From assembly GCF_023718305.1 (NCBI RefSeq), contig NZ_QEYO01000011.1, positions 92,653-156,652 on the forward strand: a DNA stretch of 64,000 nucleotides. The letters run 5' to 3'. The notes under the pieces were generated by a model, which was not told where the DNA came from, did no database searches, and saw only the letters and a list, made by a program, of their open reading frames with translations. Below are positions 1-10,064 of this stretch, piece after piece; within the stretch, counting starts at the first letter, position 1; every line of letters starts with the position of its first letter. The position numbers and the translations under genes are program-made. Source of the DNA: Gramella sp. AN32 (GTDB lineage: Bacteria; Bacteroidota; Bacteroidia; Flavobacteriales; Flavobacteriaceae).

Positions 1-1029
1 TTGTAGAATTATATTCCATAATTTGGTTTTAGGTAAAGATTAATTTTATTTTAATTCAGTTATTTAATCATCTAAAGATCGAATGATCTGGCAACAGCCA
101 GACATTAAGGAGGTTGTGATACAGTGCAATACTCAAAGCTTAATGAATTCTGAAATACACCCCTTTACGGATTTTTAAATTTATCATCCTTATTATTACC
201 AATTTCTTTATTTTATTAATAGAAGGTTTTAATTATTAAACCATTTTATATAAATAATAACCCAATTCTATGATTTCCAGATGCAAATCCTTAAAATCAG
301 CTCAGTTTGGAAATTTTCTTCGTTAGATTATTTCTGTTTTAACTTTTCGGAATAATAAAAAAGGAAAGATTCGCTAGACTATGTTTCCTAAATATTGACG
401 AAATATGATCTGGAATGAGCCAGATTTTTAAACTTTACGGTAAAAAATTCGATTGAAAGGAAACTTTTCTAATTCAGGTTTTCTTAAGCCCTAAGATTTT
501 GAATAAGCTTGGACATAATTATAATACACTGCCCCCCTCCATGTTACCATCAGAATTATTGTTATTACAAAGAATAATTTTATTAAATATGTGCTTTTTA
601 TTTTTACAAGATTTATAAGAACGAGAGTCCATTCTCCATATTATTAATTATATAATCGTTTCATTTATAAGTTTTAACCAACTCATCTTTGGTATTGCTT
701 CTTTTAAGGTTTTATCCAGTTATTTTCATATTATTTAAATTACTATTGCAATTAGTAAAATCGGCATAAAGCACTGGATATATCCGTAAAATCTTATTTA
801 TCGTATATTCCTTATTTCGATATAATAAAGAAACCTATTTTCGAATAGTGTTCATACTATTATTCGGCGAAAAATGAATTTGGTTTATGTATATCCGTTT
901 TTCATCCAGCAAGGTATCTAACCATCTCATCAGCTTGAATATTGATAGTTAAAAGTAATTACTGGCACAAAACCGTACAGTCAAGATTTGATTATAAATT
1001 TTTAATTTATAATCCTGCGAATATTAAAA
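1..1029. other. AT-rich region, no gene seen
   Basis: No open reading frame with recognisable protein features occurs here on either strand. I did not find a tRNA, rRNA or repeat array. The stretch most likely belongs to the intergenic space that bounds the locus on the left. Confidence 0.5.
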
Positions 1030-1072
1030 AAGGCACTCAAAGAGGAATTCCAACTAAAACCAAGAGTGCCTT
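1030..1072 (-). terminator. Strong terminator-like hairpin without an obvious gene
   Basis: On the minus strand AAGGCACTC (1072-1064) pairs with GAGTGCCTT (1038-1030), a perfect 9-bp stem, and continues TTTTAATAT. No coding region ends just before it, since susD stops at 1665 and has its own terminator. It may mark a lost gene or a small RNA. Confidence 0.65.
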
Positions 1073-1180
1073 CTCCTAATTAACTCAAGTATAAACTAAA
1101 AATCTGACTGTTTTCAACGAAGCTAATTCAATGTATGTTCTTTGAGAATAATTTATAAAGAGTACTTAAAAATTCAACTA

Positions 1181-1279
1181 TTAATTATTGTTCTTCAGGA
1201 TAAGCTTGCCAAACTTAACAGAGTAGAACCAGATTCGTCCATTGCTTCTAGATTCAGTTGAGCATATTACAATTGCAAT
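1181..1279 (-). other. Short open stretch, possible gene tail
   Basis: 32 codons on the minus strand read I-A-I-V-I-C-S-T-E-S and end K-F-G-K-L-I-L-K-N-N-N before a TAA at 1181-1183. It looks protein-like, but an in-frame TAG lies just upstream and no start is present. It may be a remnant of a deleted gene whose terminator survives at 1030-1072. I do not recognise it. Confidence 0.2.
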
Positions 1280-1600
1280 CTATGCATTGTATGATAAATG
1301 TTGGATAAATTATGCTTCATTAGCTATCACTTATAATCCATTTTCAATAACTAAGGGTCATTAGTGTTTAATTTTTAGAATTAAACTTCACTAAATACAC
1401 CCTAAATAATTATTAATTAAAACATCTCTTCCTATGTTTAGATAAAGTCCACCTTTAATCTCATTCTATTTTGAAACCCTAATAAAGAATTGGATAATGT
1501 AAAAGGAATGTTTTTAACTTTCTCTTCTAAAAGGCTCGTTTTTTTTTAAAATTGGAGAGGATATCTTATCATGGGAATTTTATATTCTCTAACTCTATAT

Positions 1601-1638
1601 TATAAAAAAGCAGCTATAATAAAAATTACAACTGCTTT
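1601..1638 (-). terminator. Rho-independent terminator after susD
   Basis: On the minus strand AAAGCAG (1638-1632) pairs with CTGCTTT (1613-1607) and runs into TTTTTTATA. It lies 27 bp beyond the susD stop, so it probably ends the susCD transcript. Confidence 0.75.
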
Positions 1639-1664
1639 AATAATAAAAAATCCCTAATTAATAA

Positions 1665-3554
1665 TTACCATCCTGGATTCTGCAATAATGCAGGATTAAG
1701 TCTTATTTCATCTGTTGGAATTGGATCCAAATAATTTTTAATTGTAAAATTACGATTACTTGCCGGATCGAGAATTAAAGCTCCAGGCTTTGTAGTAGCA
1801 ATCCCGTCATAACTTGATACTGATTGTTCAGCTTGTGTAACTCCATAAGGGAATGCATCTGGATTATACAGTTTAGTACCTGGATCTTTTGGATTTTCAG
1901 CGGTTTCATATTCTGTGCCTTCTACATAATTAAGGGCTACTGTTTTGTTTAGCTCTTCTTCTGCTATCCCCCAACGTTTCACATCATCAAAACGAAAGTT
2001 CTCACCAAAAAGTTCTATGCCTCGCTCCCTACGAATTTCACCCAACATTGTTAAATCTGAGAACGGTGCGATTAAAGCATTGGTTAAGGGAGCAACACCT
2101 GAGCGTTCCCTAATTTTATTTATAGACATATCAAGATCTGCATCTGAAATAATGCCATCATTTAATTCAGCAGTGGCTTCCGCATAGATTAACAAAACTT
2201 CTGCATACCTAATATGTGGATAATTAAATGATTCTTCTCTAGTTTCACGCAACCGATATTCTGTAGTAAATTTCACTCCTGTATAACCAATATTTCGACC
2301 TCCGGAAGGTGATAGTAATTGAGGTATATAACGGTAATCATAATTGATCCCACTTTCTGCAAAGTCTACGCCGTATTGCGCTCCGCCACCATCTGTATTG
2401 GAACCCCATCCCCAATATTCTTTAAAAGGAACACGAACAAAACTCGTAACACGCATATCACGGTTTTGAAATTCTGAAGTTATTTTATCATAGCCTTCAA
2501 AAAGAGGAGAGTGTTGCACTGGCAATCCATCTTCAACTAAATACATATCCATTAATTTTCTTGTGGGGGTTAATGGTTTTGCATGGGTAATATTTAACCT
2601 AGTTTGTCTAAGAGTATAATCGAATACTGTTTGAAAGATGTATTCTTTATTGTCTGCCTTGGTTAATCCCGCAGGATTAGAGCCTCCATCTTCTAAATTG
2701 AATAAATAATATAAATGACGGTCCCCTAGTTCTGCACGATGATCCCATAACTCGAAAGCACCACTATTAATAACGTCTAATGACTCCTGTTTTGCCTCGG
2801 ACAGCATATCTTGAACACTCGGGTAACCTGAAGGCATAGCAGAACCTGCTCCTTCACTTGTACCATCACCATCTGTGGCGTTACCCACATACTTTTCCCA
2901 GGTGGCCTCGTATAATAGGACACGAGCTTTAAAAGACTTTGCAGCTTCCAAAGAAAGTTTTCCTTGATCTTCAAGTCCTAAACTGTTTTGTGAAGGTAAT
3001 TTTTCTATGGCTATAACTAAATCTTTAATAATTTGATCTACCACTTCATAACGACTATTTCTTGGCCCATAAAGTTCTTCAGAATTTACTTCTAGGGGAC
3101 TGGTTACTATAGGTACCCCACCAAAGCGCTGCAATAATTTGTAATGATGCCAAGCCCTAAAAAAATAAGCCGTACCAACAGATTCAGCAATTTCCGATTG
3201 ATCTCCCGCGTATTCTTCAGCCTTCTCAATTAAGATATTAGGATCGCGAAGCAAACTGTAGTTGCTGTTCCAAATAGGATCTGTAGGCGTAGTAACTCCA
3301 TTACCCTGACCATATAGATCCCCAGAAATATTTCCAGATAAATCAGATGATTCATCTCCATATTCAAATCCCAATCGACGATAGAAACGATTTGCTGCAT
3401 TTTCAAAATGTTCTGGTGTTTTAAAATATACCGCTTCCGTAAGTGAATCTTGTGGTTCCTGATCCAAATATTCTTGTTCACATCCAGTTAGTATGAACAC
3501 AGCAAGTACGGCTGTGATACATATCCCCTTTAAGGTTAAATTTTTATTTTTCAT
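1665..3554 (-). CDS. SusD/RagB-family glycan-binding outer-membrane lipoprotein
   Basis: The protein has 629 aa and a lipobox L-T-G-C with the anchor cysteine at C25. The SusD-like N-terminal part (~residues 25-230) is TPR-like, with A-Y-F-F-R-A-W-H-H-Y-K-L-L-Q-R-F-G-G-V-P near residue 128. The SusD/RagB C-terminal part includes R-Y-A-E-V-L-L-I-Y-A-E-A and I-R-R-E-R-G-I-E-L-F-G-E, both standard signatures. At 629 aa it is somewhat longer than a typical SusD. It forms the lid on the SusC channel and binds oligosaccharides. It is the last gene of the run; a terminator lies 27 bp beyond its stop codon. Confidence 0.96.
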   Translation of the reverse strand: MKNKNLTLKGICITAVLAVFILTGCEQEYLDQEPQDSLTEAVYFKTPEHFENAANRFYRRLGFEYGDESSDLSGNISGDLYGQGNGVTTPTDPIWNSNYSLLRDPNILIEKAEEYAGDQSEIAESVGTAYFFRAWHHYKLLQRFGGVPIVTSPLEVNSEELYGPRNSRYEVVDQIIKDLVIAIEKLPSQNSLGLEDQGKLSLEAAKSFKARVLLYEATWEKYVGNATDGDGTSEGAGSAMPSGYPSVQDMLSEAKQESLDVINSGAFELWDHRAELGDRHLYYLFNLEDGGSNPAGLTKADNKEYIFQTVFDYTLRQTRLNITHAKPLTPTRKLMDMYLVEDGLPVQHSPLFEGYDKITSEFQNRDMRVTSFVRVPFKEYWGWGSNTDGGGAQYGVDFAESGINYDYRYIPQLLSPSGGRNIGYTGVKFTTEYRLRETREESFNYPHIRYAEVLLIYAEATAELNDGIISDADLDMSINKIRERSGVAPLTNALIAPFSDLTMLGEIRRERGIELFGENFRFDDVKRWGIAEEELNKTVALNYVEGTEYETAENPKDPGTKLYNPDAFPYGVTQAEQSVSSYDGIATTKPGALILDPASNRNFTIKNYLDPIPTDEIRLNPALLQNPGW

Positions 3555-3577
3555 ATTCTTGAATATTATTTTAATAA

Positions 3578-6500
3578 TTAAAATGATAATTCCACACCCA
3601 GGATCGCAGTAGATACAAATGGCACTGAATTTCCCTGTCTGGTTTGTAATCCTGCTTCAGGATCCAACCCGTCATTTACATTTGAAATTACAAATAGATC
3701 GTTACCGGTAAGTGAAAAACGAAGTCTGTCTAATCCCATTTGTACCAGAGCATCAGAGGGAAGGCTATAACCTAATGTAACCACTTTGGCGCGCATATAA
3801 GATGCATTAATAACATTCCTATCGTTAAGGTGTCCATAATTCCAGTTTTTTCTTTGTCCGTTATAAAAACTAGCTGGATTGTCTGCATTTGGATTATCAG
3901 GAGTCCAGGTATTTCCAAGAAAAGATACATTTTGATTTGTCCACCATTGTGCAAATGGATAGGCTAATGAACCATCTCGTACAATATTTTGATTAGCTAC
4001 ACCTTGAAAGAAGGTACTAAAATCAAACCCTTTATATTCTAGGCCAATGCTAATGCTAAAACTTGTATGCGGATTTGTATCCCCGATATATACCAAGTCG
4101 TCTTCATTAATAACTCCATCACCATTTACATCGACACGATTTACCGTACCAGGAACCAAACGATCTGCACTCCTATATCTAGGCAGTAAAGTTCCTGGTT
4201 TCATGACATTTTGATCTGAAGGATCGGTAAACCCAAATTGGTTATAATAATCTAATACCTGGTCTTCTGTAGTTAACAGACCGTCAGTTTTATAAGCATA
4301 AATGGCGTTTAATGGTTTTCCTTCTATCACTCTATTTACTCCTCTGGAAATGGCTGTTGCACCTTCCAATTTGGTAACTTCACTCTGGTTGTCCCATAGC
4401 ATTGCACCTATATTATAATTAAGATCACCTATTTGATCCCTCCAGTTTACAGACAGTTCATAACCTGTTGTCTTAAACTCACCACTATTCGTTTTTGGCG
4501 GTGCAGCTCCTAATAATGAAGGATAAGTTATATTAATTAACATATCGTTATTTTCTCGAATAAAATACTCACCTGTACCATTTAAACGACCATCAAAAAT
4601 TGCAAAATCCAAACCGAAATTAGTTGTTGCTACGCGCTCCCAGGTACGGTCGGTAGACGTCATACCACTAATCCAAGCTGTATTAACTAATGCGGGATTA
4701 GCTCCAAAAACACCTGAACCGGTTCCAATATTGGAATAATAATCATAAGCTCCAATACCCGTAACTGATCCCGTCTCACCATAAGAGGCACGTACTTTTA
4801 AATTATCAAAGAAACCACCTCTCATAAAGCCCATTTCCGAGAATCGGATACCTGCGGAGGCACTATAAAAATCTCTCCATCTATAATCCGGGTGTAAACG
4901 CGAGGATCCGTCTCGACGCCCCAAGGCTTCCAATAGATAAATGCCATCATAATTATAATTTACCTTACCCATATAGGACACTAATCCTACAGCACTACTT
5001 CCTCCTGAATTAGTTTGCGTTGTAACATCACCGGTATTTATATCGTCCAATTCATCGGAAGCCATATTGGTCCTTGTTAAACCATAATTTTCTCTTTGGT
5101 CATGTTCTGCCGTCGCACCGACTAAAAGAGCAATATTATGTTTTCCAAACGTTCGTGAATAATCGGCTTTTAAAACATGGTTCTGAAAAAGCCTTTTGGC
5201 TCCATTAATATCTACCCCTGAATTTAATAAACTTGTAGGTGTAGAACTTACATTTCCATCCCAGTCATACATAGTTACAGATGTGGTTCTTGCAACTTTT
5301 CGCGCATTATCTGAACTGAAGTTTCCTAGATAACTCAAGGATAATCCTTGAAGGTATTTATCCAGATCTAAAGTTATTTGGCCTCCTAAACGAAAAATTT
5401 CATTATTATTCTTAGTACGGCCACCTTCATCTAATTTTGCCAACAAGTTATTTGCCCCAAAAATATCATAATACTGGCCATCAGGATTATACAATGGAAA
5501 CAAGTACATATCTTGAATTCCATGTCCGACACCTTGTGTGGGTTCATTTATTGTCCTATTATCATAAGAAACTGTAAAATCTGTTTTTATAAGCTCATTA
5601 ACCTCATAAGTAATATTGGTACGAAAGTTATATCGTCTTTGCCCATCATATACAAAACTAATTGGAGAACGTTCATCTGCATATCCCACCGATGTTCTAT
5701 AGGTTGCACTTTCACTACCTCCTGAGATTGAAATATCGTGCCTTTGTGACAAGGTATTACCATATACCGCATCAAACTGGTTAACGTCTGCAAAACGATG
5801 ATCTTTCCCTAGCCAGAAATAAGATTCTGGTGCCATAGGCATGGTTCCATCAATAATAGAGACCAGCTCATCCCTTGTAAAGAAACGGTAATTAGCTGCT
5901 GCAGTTTGTGGATTACCATCTCCATCTACAAAGTCTATAGCATCTCCATCTCCTGCAGTTAACCACAATTGCGCCCATTCCTGAAGATTAGTTACAGGGT
6001 AATCTTTTGCAAAGTTTAATTGTGTCTCCCCCTTATAAGATACGGTAGGGGCTGTACCTTTCTTCCCTTTTTTAGTAGTGACCAAAATAACCCCACCGGC
6101 AGCTTTTGTACCATAAATAGCTGCTGCACCATCTTTTAATACAGAATATGATTCAATATCGTTTGGATTAAGTGTTGCTAATTGCCATTCTGGAATTTCT
6201 AAACCGTCTAATAAAATTAAAGGTGTAATATTGTTTACAGAAATATCACCACGAATTTTAATATCGGTGCCTTCACTACCCGGTCGTGACGAGTTACGGG
6301 TAATTGTTAGACCCGGAACTTCCCCCTGAAGGGCTAAGGCTGCACTTGATGTACCTTTTCCTTTAACTACTTCATCCCCTTTTACCTGGGTTACCGAGCC
6401 GGTGAGTGTTGCTTTTGTCTGTGTACCAAAACCTACTACAACTACCTCATCTAAAGTACTTAAGTTTGTTTCCAACATAACATTCACAACCGTTTTACCC

Positions 6501-6838
6501 GCAACAGGCACTTCCTGGGTTGTAAACCCCGTATAACTAAATATCAGAACGGCATCGCTGGCGGGCACCTTTATAGAATAATTCCCATCAAAATCGGTAA
6601 CGGTTCCTACACCCACTGCTCCTTTTACAAGAATATTAACTCCGGCTAAAGGCATCTCATCCTCGAGAGAGGTTACCGTACCGGTGATTGTTAAATTTTG
6701 TTCACCAACTATTGGTGTTTCTGTCACCCTAAAAGGGTTCGTAACAGCATATAAACTGCTGAAAGACAAGCCTACCAATAAAGCCATTAAGAACCTGGGC
6801 TTTATTGAGCACTTTTTTATTTTGTTTGTTTGATACAT
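3578..6838 (-). CDS. SusC-like TonB-dependent outer-membrane transporter
   Basis: This 1086-aa protein has a signal peptide (~30 aa). A CarboxypepD_reg-like domain follows (~48-130, ending V-M-L-E-T-N). The junction L-D-E-V-V-V-V-G-F-G then leads into the plug domain (~135-260), which has I-R-G-D-I-S and V-L-K-D-G-A-A-A-I-Y-G, both signatures of SusC plugs. A 22-strand beta-barrel makes up the rest, ending E-L-S-F with a terminal aromatic residue, as expected for outer-membrane insertion. With its SusD partner it imports oligosaccharides made by the surface enzymes, powered by TonB. The susD gene starts 23 bp downstream. Confidence 0.96.
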   Translation of the reverse strand: MYQTNKIKKCSIKPRFLMALLVGLSFSSLYAVTNPFRVTETPIVGEQNLTITGTVTSLEDEMPLAGVNILVKGAVGVGTVTDFDGNYSIKVPASDAVLIFSYTGFTTQEVPVAGKTVVNVMLETNLSTLDEVVVVGFGTQTKATLTGSVTQVKGDEVVKGKGTSSAALALQGEVPGLTITRNSSRPGSEGTDIKIRGDISVNNITPLILLDGLEIPEWQLATLNPNDIESYSVLKDGAAAIYGTKAAGGVILVTTKKGKKGTAPTVSYKGETQLNFAKDYPVTNLQEWAQLWLTAGDGDAIDFVDGDGNPQTAAANYRFFTRDELVSIIDGTMPMAPESYFWLGKDHRFADVNQFDAVYGNTLSQRHDISISGGSESATYRTSVGYADERSPISFVYDGQRRYNFRTNITYEVNELIKTDFTVSYDNRTINEPTQGVGHGIQDMYLFPLYNPDGQYYDIFGANNLLAKLDEGGRTKNNNEIFRLGGQITLDLDKYLQGLSLSYLGNFSSDNARKVARTTSVTMYDWDGNVSSTPTSLLNSGVDINGAKRLFQNHVLKADYSRTFGKHNIALLVGATAEHDQRENYGLTRTNMASDELDDINTGDVTTQTNSGGSSAVGLVSYMGKVNYNYDGIYLLEALGRRDGSSRLHPDYRWRDFYSASAGIRFSEMGFMRGGFFDNLKVRASYGETGSVTGIGAYDYYSNIGTGSGVFGANPALVNTAWISGMTSTDRTWERVATTNFGLDFAIFDGRLNGTGEYFIRENNDMLINITYPSLLGAAPPKTNSGEFKTTGYELSVNWRDQIGDLNYNIGAMLWDNQSEVTKLEGATAISRGVNRVIEGKPLNAIYAYKTDGLLTTEDQVLDYYNQFGFTDPSDQNVMKPGTLLPRYRSADRLVPGTVNRVDVNGDGVINEDDLVYIGDTNPHTSFSISIGLEYKGFDFSTFFQGVANQNIVRDGSLAYPFAQWWTNQNVSFLGNTWTPDNPNADNPASFYNGQRKNWNYGHLNDRNVINASYMRAKVVTLGYSLPSDALVQMGLDRLRFSLTGNDLFVISNVNDGLDPEAGLQTRQGNSVPFVSTAILGVELSF

Positions 6839-7552
6839 AAAATACTTTTTGGTTAACTATTTAAGTTCACATTAATAATTAAAAAAAACGAAGCTCTTTA
6901 ATTATAGGTTCTGTTAATAATTTTATTTTTGAATAATTCTTTAGTCATGGGTAAATTGTTAGATAATAGTTCTTAATCGTTTTGGTAGTTTAATGTTAAA
7001 ATTCTGTAAACAATATTATAAATTATATCTCCTTTCCTTTTTAAATCATGATGCTATAGTTATAATTTATAAACCATTTACTTAAGAAGTAATCCCTAGA
7101 TACCTAGTTTCTATATGAATTGAAGTATAAATGAGAAAAATATACTTTATAAAATAATATTCATTTAACAATGAAGAGGGTGATCATTAAAAAATAATTT
7201 AACATATGCTTTCTTCAGACCAAAGTGTTTATAAGTTGATAGAAGAATAAAACCAATGTTCCAGTCGGAAGGCTTACTATTTATTATTCATCGTTTTATT
7301 AACGTGAATCACGGCTTCATCTATAATTTTCAATTTGAATGGTTATACTATTTTGTTGAATGGTTATTGAATGGCCTGACTTTTCTACATGAGCTACACC
7401 CAAATACTGTAAAAATTAAAATGGGCAACCAAACAAATGTGATCTTTTTTAAAATTTAGCATATGTTATTTTATAAATTTAATTTAGTGAAATATCCTTT
7501 TTGAAGGTGCTATTGATTGTGTGCTGTATGCAATAATTCTCTAACCATTTCT
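6839..7552. other. Leader region upstream of susC, no convincing gene
   Basis: These 714 bp separate the double-esterase gene from susC. The DNA is very AT-rich. A 67-codon plus-strand frame (7256-7459) has no recognisable motif and is taken as spurious. I did not find a clear Bacteroidetes promoter (TTTG / TAnnTTTG). The long gap suggests that SusCD has its own promoter or an mRNA leader. Confidence 0.5.
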
Positions 7553-9529
7553 TTACTTATTTAAATACACATACCGTATCCTACACGCATGCCCATTGCT
7601 TTGTTCATCTTTTTCGTGAGCAATTTTCAACTCCAAACGATGTTTTTCATTCACTAAACCACTAGCTAATGTATAATACCAGGGAAGGTGAAACGATGTG
7701 CTCCACTTGGTAAAAAGATTCAATTTTTGCCATTCTCCCTTATCTATTCGGTATTCAATTATTCCGGCATCCTGTCCCGCCGCAACGGCAATACCAACGG
7801 CATTACCTTCAAAGGTTACCTTTAACCGACTCCCTGGCACATTACTTATCAACATGGGCACATCTACATAATTGGGACGAAACTTTTTACCGTCATTAGG
7901 ATTCCAAGCAGGATCAATCTCCCAACCTTTTCTTAGTTTAATAGTGGTAATATCCATCAAAACGCCATTTTCATAATTAAACGCATCTATAGGATTAGGT
8001 AAGGCATGAGCGGTTATTTTACCATCATTTTCTATATGCGCCGCATAGGCATTATCAAGAAATTGAATCATGGAGTGAGCATAAACACCCTGACCAAAAG
8101 GTGACGGATGAAGGTTTTTAAAATCGTCTTTCCAGGTAAATTCGCCATGATCAATTCTTTCTGTAACCTCTTTTGCCAGGTTGATGGTTGGAATGGCATA
8201 ATGTTCAGCTACCTGATTATGATTTTTAATTACTTCAGGTATTTTTCCAGATCGGTAGGTCTCTATTTTTCCTGGATCTACAAAATGCATCATTACGATA
8301 TCTACTGATGGATTAAATTTTCGCATATGACGAACAATACCTTCCATCCCCCTAATTTGTTCAGTAGATGTTCTTTTATTAGAGCCATCGTTCACAGCTG
8401 CTTCCTCAAATAATAAATCAATCTTACCTTTTGATAATACATCCCGCACCAGTCTAAACGCGCCAGGGGTAGTTCCCATAGAAGGGATACCAGCAGCAAT
8501 AAATTCAAATTCCGTTTCAGGAAACTTGTTTTCCAGGTAGTTTGTAATGCTATCTCTCCAACCGCCATTATGTGTAATGGAACCTCCCAGAAAAGCAACC
8601 CGCCCTTTTTTATTTTGTATAAATTGAATCTGGCTATTCTGCAAGCCGCTTCGTATTTGATGATAAGTTGACGAATTCAAGGGTCTGTTCTTAGTGCTAT
8701 GGGATATGATAAAATCAACCACCATTTCGGGATTGTCAATTTCATAATGGTGTCCATTTGATTTTTGAACCACAGAGCCACAAGGTGATACCGTTGCTGT
8801 TCCTCCCAAACGGATGTAATTATTAATCAGCACTAATGAATTTTCTTCCGGAGGGACCACGTGATCATTTAAACTCACAGTGTGTAAAATAGGCACTCCG
8901 GCTTTCGCCAGTTTATCTAAATTATCAATAGGGTTGTCACTGTATGCTTTTGCCTGTTCATCGGTTTCAAATCCATATTCTTTCTTTAATAACTCCCAAT
9001 CCTTTTTGCTGCCCTCACTTGTTCCAAAGCCTGCAGGCCAACTTTTAAAATCACAAACAATAGCATCTGCATAAATGCATGCTACTTTCTCAGGATTTTG
9101 TTTCGCCCAATTGTAGGCAAATAATCCGCCGCGACTATGGCTATGTAGAGCTACTTTAGTTTGTAAGTGATAGGTGGTTATAAGGTGACGGTAAAATTTA
9201 TTCCAGACTTCTACAGCTTTCGGACTACCAAATTGATTATTGGTATTTATATAAGCAATATGGAAACCTTTACCCAAAAGCACACTATCTATTTCAGCAT
9301 GGTAATCGGGAAATCGAGCCCGCCATAACCATGGATTTCCGGGTAAGGGTTTTTCAGGACGCGTAAGGTGTGCTTCCCGTCCTTCAAATTTAAAATTGAT
9401 ACGTTCAAATCCCTTCCAGGTTGTTTTAAATGCTTCATTAGGATTGGTTTGTCCTTGAGCTTTAGACACTTCCATTGTAAAAGTGAATAGCACAGCAATA
9501 ATGAATAAAAATTTGCAGTTATTTTTCAT
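7553..9529 (-). CDS. Two-esterase fusion: alpha/beta-hydrolase and SGNH hydrolase
   Basis: The protein has 658 aa and a signal peptide ending near residue 25. Residues ~30-275 form an alpha/beta-hydrolase with the nucleophile in H-S-H-S-R-G-G and a histidine in G-H-H-Y-E. Residues ~300-490 form an SGNH hydrolase in canonical order: block I F-L-G-G-S-I-T, block II A-A-G-I-P-S-M-G, block III V-N-D-G-S, and block V L-H-P-S. Residues ~500-658 are a beta-rich tail, possibly a carbohydrate-binding domain. Two esterases in one chain suggest removal of two kinds or positions of acyl groups. It is the last enzyme gene before SusCD, separated from it by ~710 bp. Confidence 0.8.
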   Translation of the reverse strand: MKNNCKFLFIIAVLFTFTMEVSKAQGQTNPNEAFKTTWKGFERINFKFEGREAHLTRPEKPLPGNPWLWRARFPDYHAEIDSVLLGKGFHIAYINTNNQFGSPKAVEVWNKFYRHLITTYHLQTKVALHSHSRGGLFAYNWAKQNPEKVACIYADAIVCDFKSWPAGFGTSEGSKKDWELLKKEYGFETDEQAKAYSDNPIDNLDKLAKAGVPILHTVSLNDHVVPPEENSLVLINNYIRLGGTATVSPCGSVVQKSNGHHYEIDNPEMVVDFIISHSTKNRPLNSSTYHQIRSGLQNSQIQFIQNKKGRVAFLGGSITHNGGWRDSITNYLENKFPETEFEFIAAGIPSMGTTPGAFRLVRDVLSKGKIDLLFEEAAVNDGSNKRTSTEQIRGMEGIVRHMRKFNPSVDIVMMHFVDPGKIETYRSGKIPEVIKNHNQVAEHYAIPTINLAKEVTERIDHGEFTWKDDFKNLHPSPFGQGVYAHSMIQFLDNAYAAHIENDGKITAHALPNPIDAFNYENGVLMDITTIKLRKGWEIDPAWNPNDGKKFRPNYVDVPMLISNVPGSRLKVTFEGNAVGIAVAAGQDAGIIEYRIDKGEWQKLNLFTKWSTSFHLPWYYTLASGLVNEKHRLELKIAHEKDEQSNGHACRIRYVYLNK

Positions 9530-9571
9530 CTAATTGTTCCTTCTAATTTATTTACCTTTTATCAGCATAAT

Positions 9572-10042
9572 TTAAATTGCACCCGTATAGCTGGTTTTCT
9601 GGATTGCCCTGTTAATATCCAGCTCCCGGTAATAATTTTCATAATTTTCATGTCCGTCAAACTTCAAATACAGGTTGCCCGCCGTTTCATAAGGCATTCC
9701 ATGAGAGGTCTGAGAAATGATTTTCGTATTGGCCAGGTTGTGGGCTTCTTTATAATTTCCTTCAAAAAGCAACTGGCGTATCTCCGGAAGGATCTCGCGG
9801 GTATTGGGATTATCATTCCGGTGCGGGCCACCAGACCACAGGGTTTCTTCGTTGAGCTGAATATTTTCTTCAGCGGGATTTCCAAAAACCATCGCGCCAA
9901 GTCGGCCATTTCCGATAGGCAAAGCTTCATTCCAGTTAGGAGCCGGAGCGTCGTACCAGAGTACCAGGTCATTTTTGTCCTGAGCAGTACTATTTATAGA
10001 TACGAGTAATAATAAAATAGTGAGATTTCGGATCTTTTTCAT
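9572..10042 (-). pseudogene. GH95 alpha-L-fucosidase fragment (N-terminal 156 aa only)
   Basis: The frame encodes 156 aa with a signal peptide (~20 aa). It carries the unmistakable GH95 opening: A-L-P-I-G-N-G-R-L-G-A-M-V-F-G, then I-Q-L-N-E-E-T-L-W-S-G-G-P. GH95 enzymes are normally about 750-800 aa with a catalytic (alpha/alpha)6 barrel in the middle; none of that is present. The frame ends at T-S-Y-T-G-A-I, inside the N-terminal beta-sandwich, and the next gene begins 42 bp later. So the catalytic part was deleted, and no remaining piece is seen nearby. It is probably non-functional. It shows the locus once had a third fucosidase. Confidence 0.85.
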
Positions 10043-10064
10043 TACAAAAATTTTGTTGGCACTT

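Noticed and set aside
7256..7459. 67-codon plus-strand frame upstream of susC
   Set aside because: Low-complexity hydrophobic composition, no motif, no supporting neighbour; it lies in AT-rich DNA where such frames arise by chance.
9650..10009. 119-codon plus-strand frame over the GH95 fragment
   Set aside because: Antisense shadow of the conserved GH95 N-terminus.
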